From assembly GCA_902802535.1 (NCBI GenBank), contig CADCML010000060.1:1-33930 (forward strand): 33,930 nucleotides of DNA. Reading direction: 5' to 3'. The stretch comes from an uncultured Bacteroidia bacterium. Its GTDB lineage: Bacteria > Bacteroidota > Bacteroidia > Bacteroidales > F082. Positions 1 through 7,781 of the stretch are shown piece after piece. The notes beneath the pieces were generated by a model. That model was given only the letters and a program-made list of their open reading frames with translations, made no database searches and was not told where the DNA came from. Every line of letters begins with the position of its first letter. The stretch's first letter is position 1. Both the position numbers and the translations under genes were made by a program.

Positions 1-1
1 A

Positions 2-1063
2 TGGGCCAACTCCCTGTTTGAGGACAACGCCGAGTACGGTCTCGGTATGGCCACGGGTGCCCGCAAGCTCCGCGAAGGCCTCCGCAAGAAGGCTGAAGAA
101 TTGGTGAACACGACCGTCTTCGACTGGATGAAGGAAGCCACGCAGAATTGGCTGAACACCTACAACGACACGGTCGCCAACCGCAAGGCTACTGACGAGT
201 TCGTCGCCGCCCTCGAAAAGGCCATTATGCCTATCGATGCTTGCGTCGACTTCTGGAACGGAGAAGGCAAGAAACTTTATGGTGCCGAAGTGGCAGCCCA
301 GAAGCTGCAAGAAGCCAAGGATGCCAAGGCTGCTGGTAGCAAGATTTGCCCCTGCCACGGCTGCGCTCTCGAGCAAGAACTGTTGGACAACAAGGACTTC
401 CTCGCCAAGAAGAGCCAGTGGATCTTCGGTGGTGACGGTTGGGCTTACGACATCGGTTTCGGTGGCCTCGACCACGTGTTGGCCAGCGGCGAAGACGTCA
501 ACGTTCTCGTCCTCGACACCGAGGTTTACTCGAACACGGGCGGTCAGAGCTCCAAGGCTACGCCTGCCGGTGCTGTCGCCAAGTTTGCTGCCTCTGGTAA
601 GAAGGTCCGCAAGAAAGACCTTGGCATGATTGCCAAGAGCTACGGATACGTCTATGTGGCTCAGGTTGCCATGGGTGCTTCGCAAGCCCAGTACTTCAAG
701 GCCATCAAGGAAGCTGAGGCTTATCCTGGCCCGTCGCTGGTGATTTGCTACGCTCCGTGTATCAACCACGGCATCAAGATCGGTATGGGTCACTCACAGA
801 TGGAAGAGAAACTCGCCGTCGACTGCGGTTACTGGCACCTCTGGCGTTTCAACCCCGCCGAGGAAGACGCTGGCGAGAACGGCTTCCACTTGGATTCGAA
901 GGAACCCAACTGGGCCGAGTTCCAGAACTTCATCATGGGTGAGGTGCGTTACAACTCGCTCGTGAAGACCTTCCCCGAGGAAGCCAAGGAACTGTTCGCC
1001 AAGACCGAGCAGTTTGCCAAGCTCCGCTATGAGGGGTATAAGAAGCTGGCTATGGGAGAATAA
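2..1063 (+). CDS. nifJ: Pyruvate:ferredoxin (flavodoxin) oxidoreductase, C-terminal part
   Basis: This is the 3' end of a gene whose start lies before the window; the frame is open from base 2 (first residues WANSLFEDNAEYGLGM). The enzyme converts pyruvate and CoA to acetyl-CoA and CO2 and reduces ferredoxin or flavodoxin in the cytoplasm. The fragment holds the thiamine-diphosphate-binding domain: GGDGWAYDIG is encoded near 428-457 and DTEVYSNTGGQ near 515-547, followed by the typical YAPCINHGIK stretch. A Cys-rich CPCHGC motif (347-364) sits just before this domain; I cannot say whether it binds metal. The gene is GC-rich (about 58% in one 60-base sample), unlike the island that follows, and a strong terminator sits 22 bases after its stop. 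Identity is secure; only the N-terminal pyruvate-binding, CoA and 2[4Fe-4S] regions are out of view. Confidence 0.96.
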   Translation, partial: WANSLFEDNAEYGLGMATGARKLREGLRKKAEELVNTTVFDWMKEATQNWLNTYNDTVANRKATDEFVAALEKAIMPIDACVDFWNGEGKKLYGAEVAAQKLQEAKDAKAAGSKICPCHGCALEQELLDNKDFLAKKSQWIFGGDGWAYDIGFGGLDHVLASGEDVNVLVLDTEVYSNTGGQSSKATPAGAVAKFAASGKKVRKKDLGMIAKSYGYVYVAQVAMGASQAQYFKAIKEAEAYPGPSLVICYAPCINHGIKIGMGHSQMEEKLAVDCGYWHLWRFNPAEEDAGENGFHLDSKEPNWAEFQNFIMGEVRYNSLVKTFPEEAKELFAKTEQFAKLRYEGYKKLAMGE

Positions 1064-1085
1064 ATCCTAATTATGCTAATGAAAA

Positions 1086-1120
1086 ACGGCGCATCCGATG
1101 GGGTGCGCTGTTTTTTTATT
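1086..1120 (+). terminator. Rho-independent terminator of the PFOR gene
   Basis: An 11-bp stem (1086-1096 with 1101-1111, including two G-T pairs) closes on the loop GATG and runs into TTTTTTTATT. It lies directly after the PFOR stop and separates that gene from the AT-rich island. Confidence 0.9.
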
Positions 1121-1124
1121 GATA

Positions 1125-1156
1125 TTGGTGCTTGTTCAAGATTTTGTTTATTTTTG
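1125..1156 (+). promoter_or_regulatory. Possible promoter of the AT-rich island operon
   Basis: TATTTTTG (1149-1156) fits the Bacteroidetes -7 box TAnnTTTG. A weak -33-like TTGG lies about 20 bases upstream (1125-1128). It is placed between the PFOR terminator and the first island gene at 1218. The sequence here is AT-rich, so a chance match is possible. Confidence 0.35.
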
Positions 1157-1217
1157 CGTTTTGAAATTAACTTCATAGGTCTGTCAAAGAGACTATTTCT
1201 GCTTCAAATAAATAAAT

Positions 1218-2864
1218 ATGAATAATTCTACATTCTGCCCCGAGAAAGTCTATTATAGCACTACTTATGTTCGAGATATTTCAGGTAATAATAGATCGGC
1301 TTTAGTTAAAATTGGGGAAAGAAGGAAAAACATAGCCATTGTCTATGACTCCAGTAATAATGGATTGTGTTTGATTAATGGAGAAAATGAGATAATTTAC
1401 AAATCGAAACTTGAGGATATTAGTTCTGGCATCGGTAGGCATAATGGATTTAGTTGTAATATTCGACGTACTATAAAAGGTTTCTATATTGTTAGTAGAA
1501 TCGACTATTATAGAAAGATAAATGTGGGGAAAGATGATCAAGATGTCGAAGAAGAAACATTCATTGTGTTAGATGAAGACGGTGAAATAGTTCCTGAAAT
1601 TTCACTTGAAAATGCTGGAATTGGACAATATTCTTATGAACTTGGAAACAAATTGGTTGTATATGATAATGTATGCTATGATATTGAAAGTTTAAAACCT
1701 GTTTTCACAATCCCCAATAAGTATAGAGTTTGTAGTATAATTCAAAACGGGTTAATTTATCTGGAAGTCCCTGGAGATTATAAGCAAATTATTGTTGCTG
1801 TTCAAAACCACGAAATCATCCATCAATATTCTATTGAAGAATTTGACTCTTTAAAAAATAGCATTCAAACGACAAAAGAGTTCATTGATAGTAAAAACGA
1901 AGAGTATTTAAAGAAGTATGGCTCTATCGTGTTTTCAAATTTATTATTTGACCGTTCCATCACAATAAGTGACACAAATGATTCATGGTCAGATCAAGAA
2001 GTACTATTTAATAATATGCAAGAGATAGACTCCAAGCATATGGATATATTAAAGTACATATATAACGCTCTCAAGAAATCAAATCATCCTAGAACCTCGC
2101 AAAATGGAGCAGAACGTTATGTCTCATGTTTGACTAATAGAATAATTGTATTATTCTATGAAAATTTGTTGGTACTTTCTTTATATGGAGATAGTTATTA
2201 TAATTATAGGTTCTTTAATTTAGAAGGTAAACCTCTGCATGATGGTACATTCACATCTTTTAAACCATTTTATTTATATGATGACAAGGCTTTTACCCGT
2301 TGCATTTTTATTATGCAAAATTCACAAACAAAAGAAAAGTGTATAATTCATACTCTCCCTGACAGAATTGAGATTACAAACATTCCATATAATATCAATG
2401 TATATGATCATTTTGGCTATTTAGAGATGAAAGACAATAATTCAGGTAAAAAATGGGATTGTGACTATAGTTTGAATAGATTAACAACAAAGTATGTAAT
2501 GTGTCATGTCGTCCCTCTAATAAACAACTATCTTTATACACTACGAGATTTATTCCTTTACAAAGGTAGTATTGTTAGAGAGAATGGTATCATTTCTAAT
2601 ATGTCACCAGATAAAATCCTAAAAAACGGAGAACTATTATTGCCTTTTCCGAAATCATACAAAGAATGTATTGAAGAAATAGAAACAAGACATAACAATC
2701 GCCCTAACTATATTTCTGATATAGAAAAGGTCGCTGATTATGAAATAGATGGACGTTTGATGTCTTTCTATAAGTTTTCATGTAAACCATGGGCTTATTG
2801 TGACGAAAATGGTCGTATCTATTATGATTTTGATCCTGACAACATTGATTTAACTTCAAAATAG
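1218..2864 (+). CDS. Uncharacterised 548-aa protein, first gene of AT-rich island
   Basis: I do not recognise this family. The protein is rich in beta-strand-like stretches with recurring aromatic/Asp-Gly patterns, such as FIVLDEDGEIVPEI near residues 114-127 and FFNLEGKPLHDG in the middle. This would suit a beta-propeller or similar all-beta repeat fold, but no clear repeat can be proven by eye. No signal peptide or membrane segment is seen, so it is probably cytoplasmic. The start ATG follows an AT-rich leader with no clear Shine-Dalgarno, as is usual in this phylum. It is the first gene of a tight five-gene run (only 6 bases before the next start). Sampled lines have about 30-37% GC against about 58% in the upstream gene, which suggests horizontal transfer. 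Function unknown; a sensor or recognition role in the island is only inference. Confidence 0.85.
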   Translation: MNNSTFCPEKVYYSTTYVRDISGNNRSALVKIGERRKNIAIVYDSSNNGLCLINGENEIIYKSKLEDISSGIGRHNGFSCNIRRTIKGFYIVSRIDYYRKINVGKDDQDVEEETFIVLDEDGEIVPEISLENAGIGQYSYELGNKLVVYDNVCYDIESLKPVFTIPNKYRVCSIIQNGLIYLEVPGDYKQIIVAVQNHEIIHQYSIEEFDSLKNSIQTTKEFIDSKNEEYLKKYGSIVFSNLLFDRSITISDTNDSWSDQEVLFNNMQEIDSKHMDILKYIYNALKKSNHPRTSQNGAERYVSCLTNRIIVLFYENLLVLSLYGDSYYNYRFFNLEGKPLHDGTFTSFKPFYLYDDKAFTRCIFIMQNSQTKEKCIIHTLPDRIEITNIPYNINVYDHFGYLEMKDNNSGKKWDCDYSLNRLTTKYVMCHVVPLINNYLYTLRDLFLYKGSIVRENGIISNMSPDKILKNGELLLPFPKSYKECIEEIETRHNNRPNYISDIEKVADYEIDGRLMSFYKFSCKPWAYCDENGRIYYDFDPDNIDLTSK

Positions 2865-2870
2865 TGTTAT

Positions 2871-3929
2871 ATGTCTAAACAAACAGTGTGTCAAAAGACA
2901 AGCAACCCAACTAATAAGAATATTTGTTGCTTATGTCAAAGGAATGAGGCTACAAAAACAAATTCTCATATTGTGCCAAGTTTTTTAGGAGCACGTGTAT
3001 TCAGTTATGATGGCAGTGGTAAACGGGGTAAAGAGGTGGCTTTCACATTAACTGCTTCAAGACAAAAAGTACATACTGGTGATTTGCCATCGACAAAGTT
3101 TGAAGAATTGTTTGATGAAAAGAGTCTTACCGATGAACGAATTGAGGAGTTGAGGGTTGATTCGCTGGCGAAAGATTATTACTTATGTCCTAATTGTGAG
3201 AAACTGCTTGCTGATTATTTGGAATCTCCATACGCTTCTCTTTTTAAAAATGAAAAACAAATTCCAGGGGATATTGCATTATTCTTCTGGATGTCTGTTA
3301 TATGGAGAATATCAATTACAAGAGTATTAGGAGATTGGCTATCTACTGATGTTGAAGACAGCATGCGTACTTACTTGTTTTCATTTCTTGAGCAGAAACA
3401 AAAAGGACAAGACACATCGACTTTAAAAGAAAGCACACCATTTGTATATAAAGTGCTATTTAACTCTGATTATCTAAAAGAGAACGCTGGCTTTGTTAAT
3501 TTCAAAACAAATGAAACGCATGATTGCGCGGCTTTTCTTTGTGGAGATATTGCAGTATTTATGGGCCAAAAGGATTGTGTTTGTGATTTTTGGGGACTTG
3601 AAGAATATGTTGAGAATGCTCCGATGAACAATGGCCTATTGATAGAGAAAAGATGTATTATTCCGATAGATACTTTTTTGAACGCAAAAAATGCAATCAT
3701 CAATGAATTTAAGGAGAAAAAAATGGAATTTGAACGAAACCTTCTTAATCAAGTATGGAAGAAACTGAATCTCAAAGGAGAAATGCCAATAGAATTGCAG
3801 AATGAAATTATTTATTCTATACATGGAGATGGACTAAAACTCGGTGACAGGGGTGAAGTTATGATGTGGTCTCCTATTATTTATGAAAAGATTTCCAATT
3901 TTTTAAGACGAAATATAATAATACTATGA
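2871..3929 (+). CDS. HNH-endonuclease-like Cys/His-motif protein
   Basis: The 352-aa protein begins with a CxxC pair (C19, C22), then NSHIVP (residues 31-36), and a second pair CPNC (106-109). A CxxC...SHIxP...CxxC arrangement is typical of zinc-stabilised HNH/His-Me-finger nucleases, where the His in the SHIVP segment would be catalytic; that assignment rests on motif similarity only. The C-terminal two thirds (about 135-352) is mixed helical and unrecognised. The gene starts 6 bases after the 548-aa gene and its last four bases (ATGA) overlap the next start, so it is translated with the rest of the island. HNH proteins next to ABC-type ATPases are known from the Septu defence system (PtuA/PtuB), but here the order and gene set differ. 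It could instead be a non-catalytic zinc-binding protein. Confidence 0.75.
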   Translation: MSKQTVCQKTSNPTNKNICCLCQRNEATKTNSHIVPSFLGARVFSYDGSGKRGKEVAFTLTASRQKVHTGDLPSTKFEELFDEKSLTDERIEELRVDSLAKDYYLCPNCEKLLADYLESPYASLFKNEKQIPGDIALFFWMSVIWRISITRVLGDWLSTDVEDSMRTYLFSFLEQKQKGQDTSTLKESTPFVYKVLFNSDYLKENAGFVNFKTNETHDCAAFLCGDIAVFMGQKDCVCDFWGLEEYVENAPMNNGLLIEKRCIIPIDTFLNAKNAIINEFKEKKMEFERNLLNQVWKKLNLKGEMPIELQNEIIYSIHGDGLKLGDRGEVMMWSPIIYEKISNFLRRNIIIL

Positions 3930-4261
3930 ATGATAAAGACATATTTGACTTCATTAATGCCAACTTCACAATGCGTAACAATGCTGATTGTTTCAGTAAG
4001 CTCAATTGTTTTGTTGATGCAATGCATAGAGGACAATACTACCCAATTACCGACGAAGAAATACATCGAGGGGTGGAATATAAGAAAGCCGAAGGCAAAG
4101 CACTATTGAAAGCCCTTGACCCCATCATCCCTGACAAAGATAAGAAATTAGCTGAAGCGATGGTTGAAACCTTTTGCAATCAAAGCTTGCAGCAGTTTTT
4201 ATATTACAATCATTCATACGAAAACCGAAATAATCTCGTTCAACAAGAAATATCAGAATGA
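3926..4261 (+). CDS. Small uncharacterised protein (111 aa) of the island
   Basis: The protein is soluble, mostly charged and probably helical; no family is recognised and there is no signal peptide or membrane segment. Its start overlaps the HNH-like gene by 4 bases, and its stop overlaps the ATPase start by 4 bases (ATGA both times). Expression is therefore expected to be coupled to both neighbours. Wedging between a putative nuclease and an ATPase would suit an accessory or regulatory subunit, which is inference. The AT-rich base use matches the rest of the island. Confidence 0.75.
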   Translation: MNDKDIFDFINANFTMRNNADCFSKLNCFVDAMHRGQYYPITDEEIHRGVEYKKAEGKALLKALDPIIPDKDKKLAEAMVETFCNQSLQQFLYYNHSYENRNNLVQQEISE

Positions 4262-5571
4262 ATATGAGTCCTATCCAAATATCAATAAAAGATTATAAGG
4301 CTGTAAAATCAGCAGAGATTGGTTTAAATGGCATTACGCTAATCTCTGGTATAAACGGTTCTGGAAAGAGTAGTATATCCAAACTGCTTTATTATGCTTT
4401 CAAATATGCAAATGACTATGAGAGCATAGCGAGTGATTCAGTCATGCCAGAGTTAAGACAAATTGGACGACTTGTCAGCAATTTAACAATGGGATTAAGA
4501 CGAGGTGTGTCTTCTGCTGAAATGAGGAACTATTATCGACATGCGGAAGATGCCAACTCAATTGAGGTGAAAATTGATGCGTATTGTGCCGCACTTGAGT
4601 TGTTCAAGGAATCCGTTGTGGGAAACGAAAACACCTTGGATTCCAACGATGAGAATGTGCTTAAGCGTATTAGAAGCATTATTGATGACAGCATATTAGA
4701 CAAGAGGAAAAACAAGGATGCTTCTTTAAGTGAAATGTTAGAAGATGTCATCAAGAAAACGCAAGGAATAAAAGAAAAAGTCCTAGGATTATCGTCAGTT
4801 CGGGGGTATGCTTTATACAGACAATACTTAACGGAAGTATTAGAGAGCGATTTGAAAGGTGTGAGGATTGCTGAGTATGGAGTCCCTTTTGTAGGAAAAG
4901 AAGTGTCTAATGTTCCTGTACTTAGCTTCATACAACAAGCTGTCTATATTGACACTCCAATGATTGTCGGAATGAATAGGCGTGTGTGGTATCCAATAAT
5001 GGAGTATTGGAAAGACTTAAATGATCTTTTGGAAATCCCGGTGCAGAAATCATACAGTCATGCGATTAACCAATATATAAAGAATGTTATTCATGGTGGC
5101 TCATACTACGATGATTCTTTATCATTTAAAGGAAACATGAAATACAAAAGAGATGACGGTCTTGTAATTGATTTGTTGGATAGTGCTACGGGAATAAAAT
5201 CATTCTCTTTGTTGCAGACATTGTTAAGGAATGGTGTCCTTTCGGAAAACACTTTGCTTCTTATCGATGAGCCAGAAGCTCATTTGCATCCGCAATGGAT
5301 TGTGGAATACGCAAGAATCATAATAATGTTGCATAAAAAACTCGGAACGAAATTCTTTATTGCATCTCATAGTACCGACTTCGTTAGCGCTATGAAGTAC
5401 ATCGCAGAAAAAGAAAAAGTCAGTAAATCAGTATCATTCTATTTAGCTGAGGAAGATTTGAATAAACCATTCTCATACAACTACAAATCTATTGGGACAG
5501 ACATTGAGCCGATATTTGCCTCGTTTAATAAATCACTTGATAAAATAGGAGAATATGGCGGCTGGCAATAA
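4258..5571 (+). CDS. ABC/OLD-like ATPase (AAA_21-type) of the island
   Basis: The 437-aa protein has a P-loop GINGSGKSS (31-39), a signature-like SATGIKSFSLLQ (309-320), a Walker B LLLIDEPEAHLHP (333-345) and an H-loop-like ASHSTDF (369-375). This order is that of RecF/OLD-type ABC ATPases, with a helical insertion (about 85-290) between the two halves. Such stand-alone ATPases pair with nucleases in many defence systems (PtuA in Septu, AriA in PARIS, retron and Gabija ATPases). No TOPRIM domain is visible at the C-terminus, so the nuclease activity would have to come from neighbours. The start overlaps the previous stop by 4 bases and its 3' end overlaps the next gene by 17 bases. Family assignment is firm; the role in defence is inferred. 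Confidence 0.92.
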   Translation: MNMSPIQISIKDYKAVKSAEIGLNGITLISGINGSGKSSISKLLYYAFKYANDYESIASDSVMPELRQIGRLVSNLTMGLRRGVSSAEMRNYYRHAEDANSIEVKIDAYCAALELFKESVVGNENTLDSNDENVLKRIRSIIDDSILDKRKNKDASLSEMLEDVIKKTQGIKEKVLGLSSVRGYALYRQYLTEVLESDLKGVRIAEYGVPFVGKEVSNVPVLSFIQQAVYIDTPMIVGMNRRVWYPIMEYWKDLNDLLEIPVQKSYSHAINQYIKNVIHGGSYYDDSLSFKGNMKYKRDDGLVIDLLDSATGIKSFSLLQTLLRNGVLSENTLLLIDEPEAHLHPQWIVEYARIIIMLHKKLGTKFFIASHSTDFVSAMKYIAEKEKVSKSVSFYLAEEDLNKPFSYNYKSIGTDIEPIFASFNKSLDKIGEYGGWQ

Positions 5572-6082
5572 TAAAAACTCAGGTGAGAAGTGGCTTTATT
5601 CTGCTGGTATTACAGATGGTAGCAATATCAAACAGAGACACCCAAAAACATACCAACAAATTGCAGAAATAGTAAAAGAAGAGAAATGCAAAGGCAAAAC
5701 ACCTTTCACCAAAGAAAAAGCATTATATTTGGAATTAGTTGAGTTTGAACTCGCTAAGGGAAAGCGTGACTTGTGTCCCATTGTCGATTTTACATTCGGC
5801 ATTGCACGTAATAATTCAAAGAAATACCGACTTGTTGAGGCGAAGTTTGATGTGGATGATTTGAAAAACATTGATGAGAAAAACATTAGGGATAAGGTTA
5901 GCCATTCAAGAGATGTGATGAAAGAAGACGGGATTCCCGTAGATAATGGTGCTGTCGTTTTGGTAAATAAGAGCAAGATAGTTGAACAACAAAAGAACTG
6001 GTTTTCTCGGCGATTACAGCCTTATGGCAATTATCAAATAATGACCATTGACGATTTGTATTTTCATTATTTTGTTTCGTAA
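5555..6082 (+). CDS. Small protein with PD-(D/E)XK-like motif, last gene of the island operon
   Basis: The gene begins inside the ATPase gene (17-base overlap, different frame), so the pair is probably co-translated. The 175-aa protein holds IVDFTFG (76-82) and, after an interval of basic residues, RLVEAKFDV (92-100). The spacing D78 ... E95-x-K97, with helix glutamates E60/E63 upstream, matches the PD-(D/E)XK nuclease core; a later strand NGAVVLVNK (131-139) also fits. The alternative is a non-catalytic restriction-like fold or a chance match. I recognise no named family. As the partner of an OLD/RecF-like ATPase it would be the likely effector. The start ATG at 5555 is preceded by an A/G-rich stretch (AAATAGGAG) that could serve as ribosome binding site. 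Confidence 0.8.
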   Translation: MAAGNNKNSGEKWLYSAGITDGSNIKQRHPKTYQQIAEIVKEEKCKGKTPFTKEKALYLELVEFELAKGKRDLCPIVDFTFGIARNNSKKYRLVEAKFDVDDLKNIDEKNIRDKVSHSRDVMKEDGIPVDNGAVVLVNKSKIVEQQKNWFSRRLQPYGNYQIMTIDDLYFHYFVS

Positions 6083-6090
6083 TATGTTGT

Positions 6091-6471
6091 TTGTTCCCAC
6101 AACGGAAATCACCGCGTGCCCCATGGCACGATTACAATGGCGGAAGGTATTTCGTGACCTTTTGCACGAAAAACCATGAATTGTATTTTGGCGATGTGGT
6201 TGATGGTAGGATGGAATTGTCGGAAATCGGGGAATATGCGTTAAAATGCATTGATAAAATCCCGGAAATCAATGATAATGTCGCGGTTCCTGAATTTGTG
6301 GTAATGCCGAATCACGTTCACATTATTGTTATTATTGATAATCCAATTGAATGGCCGGATGACCAGCGGCTGCCACGGTGTGACAGCCTTACACCCCAAA
6401 ACGGAAATATGATGTATAATTTCGGGTTTTTATGCCTCCCATACCACGGCAGCCGCAAATCTCGACAATGA
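6091..6471 (+). pseudogene. Truncated REP-associated tyrosine transposase (RAYT, Y1/HUH family)
   Basis: The reading frame begins RKSPRAPWHDY...GRYFVTFCTKN and contains the HUH motif VMPNHVHIIV (about 72-81), as in IS200/RAYT-type transposases. After about 95 residues the similarity ends; the catalytic Tyr region and the usual C-terminal half are missing and the frame stops at 6471. The only possible start in frame is TTG at 6091, 8 bases after the previous stop. It is thus probably a remnant. An inverted 9-bp pair GCGGCTGCC/GGCAGCCGC (6366-6374 and about 6448-6456) lies within the foreign tail and could be a REP-like hairpin. The fragment marks the right edge of the AT-rich island, next to the terminator of secG. 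Confidence 0.75.
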
Positions 6472-6480
6472 AATGGTTGA

Positions 6481-6517
6481 AAAAACAAAAAAGAGGACGA
6501 CCGGAATCATCCTCTTT
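6481..6517 (-). terminator. Rho-independent terminator of the secG operon
   Basis: Read on the minus strand, an 8-bp perfect stem AAAGAGGA/TCCTCTTT (6517-6510 with 6497-6490) with a 12-base loop is followed by a T-rich run (TTTTGTTTTTT). It lies 25 bases after the secG stop. Confidence 0.85.
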
Positions 6518-6541
6518 ATCATTTGTTCGATTGTCTGTCTA

Positions 6542-6895
6542 TTATTCAGCTGGCGTCTGAGCGGGAGTCTCCGAAGCGGCGGGCATTTCCATCGCAGCGG
6601 CAGGAGCTTCGGCAGTCGGCAAGGCTGGAATGATGCCTTCAACCTCACTCTTAGGAGCACCTTCCTTGGAGTTCTTAGGCAGGCTGATACTCGAAACCAG
6701 GCAGAGCACAACCAAGATGCCAGCCATCGTCCATGTGGCTTTTTCAAGGAAATCGGTCGTCTGACGAACGCCCATCATCTGATTGGCACCTCCAAAATTG
6801 GAAACCAAACCACCACCTTTTGAGTTCTGAACCAGAACAATCAATCCTAATAACACACTGACAATCAGGATTAAAATTACTAATACTGTGTACAT
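6542..6895 (-). CDS. secG: Preprotein translocase subunit SecG
   Basis: SecG is the small membrane subunit of the SecYEG channel. The 117-aa protein has two membrane segments (about 4-25 and 55-76) around the conserved NSKGGGLVSNFGG loop (24-36), which is diagnostic. A Pro/Ala/Glu-rich tail (about 80-117) is common in Bacteroidetes forms. The gene starts 17 bases after the TPR gene and is the last of the minus-strand block regulator-lptE-TPR-secG, closed by a hairpin terminator. Confidence 0.95.
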   Translation of the reverse strand: MYTVLVILILIVSVLLGLIVLVQNSKGGGLVSNFGGANQMMGVRQTTDFLEKATWTMAGILVVLCLVSSISLPKNSKEGAPKSEVEGIIPALPTAEAPAAAMEMPAASETPAQTPAE

Positions 6896-6912
6896 TTTTA
6901 TTGATTTAATGT

Positions 6913-7737
6913 TTAACTTTCTTTTATCCTTTCAATTTGGGCTGCAAAATAACGACTTTTTTCTGGATATTTCAAGCTTAATTTTTCATAAATTGACATT
7001 GCCTTCTCCAAATACCCCTGTTTTTCATAGATTTTGGCCAAAGTTTCGCTGACGATGTTCTCTTGGTCGATGATGCTGTTTTGCGCCACCGAGATGGGAT
7101 TGTAGAACTCTGCCTTGGGTCGCGTGATGCTGGGATTTTCAAGTATAAACTTGTCTATCAGTTCCTTGCGTGAAAGTTTCTTGGCCTTGGGTTGTTCGGT
7201 TTCCTTGCGTTGTTTTTCTTCCTCGATTTCTCTCAGACGGTTGGCGATGATGGCTTTCAACTCGTCGAGCGACTTGCGCTTTTCTTCCAGTAGCGCCATT
7301 TCGGCCGAAAGTTCCTCACGACTGCCCCTAAGGTCAATTTCGGGGATGATGAACACCTTCTCGCGGATGATGTCGTTGTCATGTTCTTCATGGGTCTCGA
7401 TGGCTTCGATGGAGGAAAAGACATTGTCGCTTGGCTCGGCGATTTCTCTTGGCGTGCGTTCTTCAGTTGCAACAGGCGCTTTCGACTCGCTTTCCAATCG
7501 ATGATGGGCTAACATGGTGAGGATACGCAACTTGTTACGGTTGGGCGTAATGGCGGCGGTGTGCTTCAGCTGTTCGTCGTAACGTGCATCGTCGGTATTG
7601 TGATAGGCGATGGTCAACAGGGTTTGCCCGATGGCGAAATAAGGATAGTCGGCCACCAACTGCTCCATCTCTTTCACGGCGCCGTCTTTCAACGTCTCGG
7701 GTCGTGTCATGTATCCTATCAATTGCTTGCTGTCCAT
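6913..7737 (-). CDS. TPR-containing hypothetical protein (Bacteroidales secG neighbour)
   Basis: The 274-aa protein has an N-terminal helical region (MDSKQLIGYMTRPETLKDGA..., 1-75), a charged low-complexity linker with a Glu/Lys/Arg coiled-coil-like stretch (about 125-185), and a C-terminal TPR-like unit. In the latter, ETLAKIYEKQGYLEKAMSIY and YEKLSLKYPEKSRYFAAQIE (about 232-268) show the A/Y/P pattern of a tetratricopeptide repeat. There is no signal peptide, so it is probably cytoplasmic. It lies between lptE and secG, a gene order I know from Bacteroidales genomes. Specific function unknown. Confidence 0.85.
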   Translation of the reverse strand: MDSKQLIGYMTRPETLKDGAVKEMEQLVADYPYFAIGQTLLTIAYHNTDDARYDEQLKHTAAITPNRNKLRILTMLAHHRLESESKAPVATEERTPREIAEPSDNVFSSIEAIETHEEHDNDIIREKVFIIPEIDLRGSREELSAEMALLEEKRKSLDELKAIIANRLREIEEEKQRKETEQPKAKKLSRKELIDKFILENPSITRPKAEFYNPISVAQNSIIDQENIVSETLAKIYEKQGYLEKAMSIYEKLSLKYPEKSRYFAAQIERIKES

Positions 7738-7746
7738 ATCGGTTAA

Positions 7747-7770
7747 GGCCCCATAGTCTGTCGAAGGGCC
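7747..7770. repeat. REP-like palindrome (TGTCGAA family) between lptE and the TPR gene
   Basis: GGCC...TGTCGAAGGGCC: a short element with complementary GGCCC/GGGCC ends around a TGTCGAA core, filling much of the 44-base gap between lptE and the TPR gene. The same core recurs at 8447-8471 and 19641-19683. Confidence 0.5.
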
Positions 7771-7781
7771 GGTTTGTTGAT

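Noticed and set aside
347-364. CPCHGC motif in the PFOR fragment as a new metal site
   Set aside because: It lies in a variable segment before the thiamine domain, and I cannot judge conservation from one sequence.
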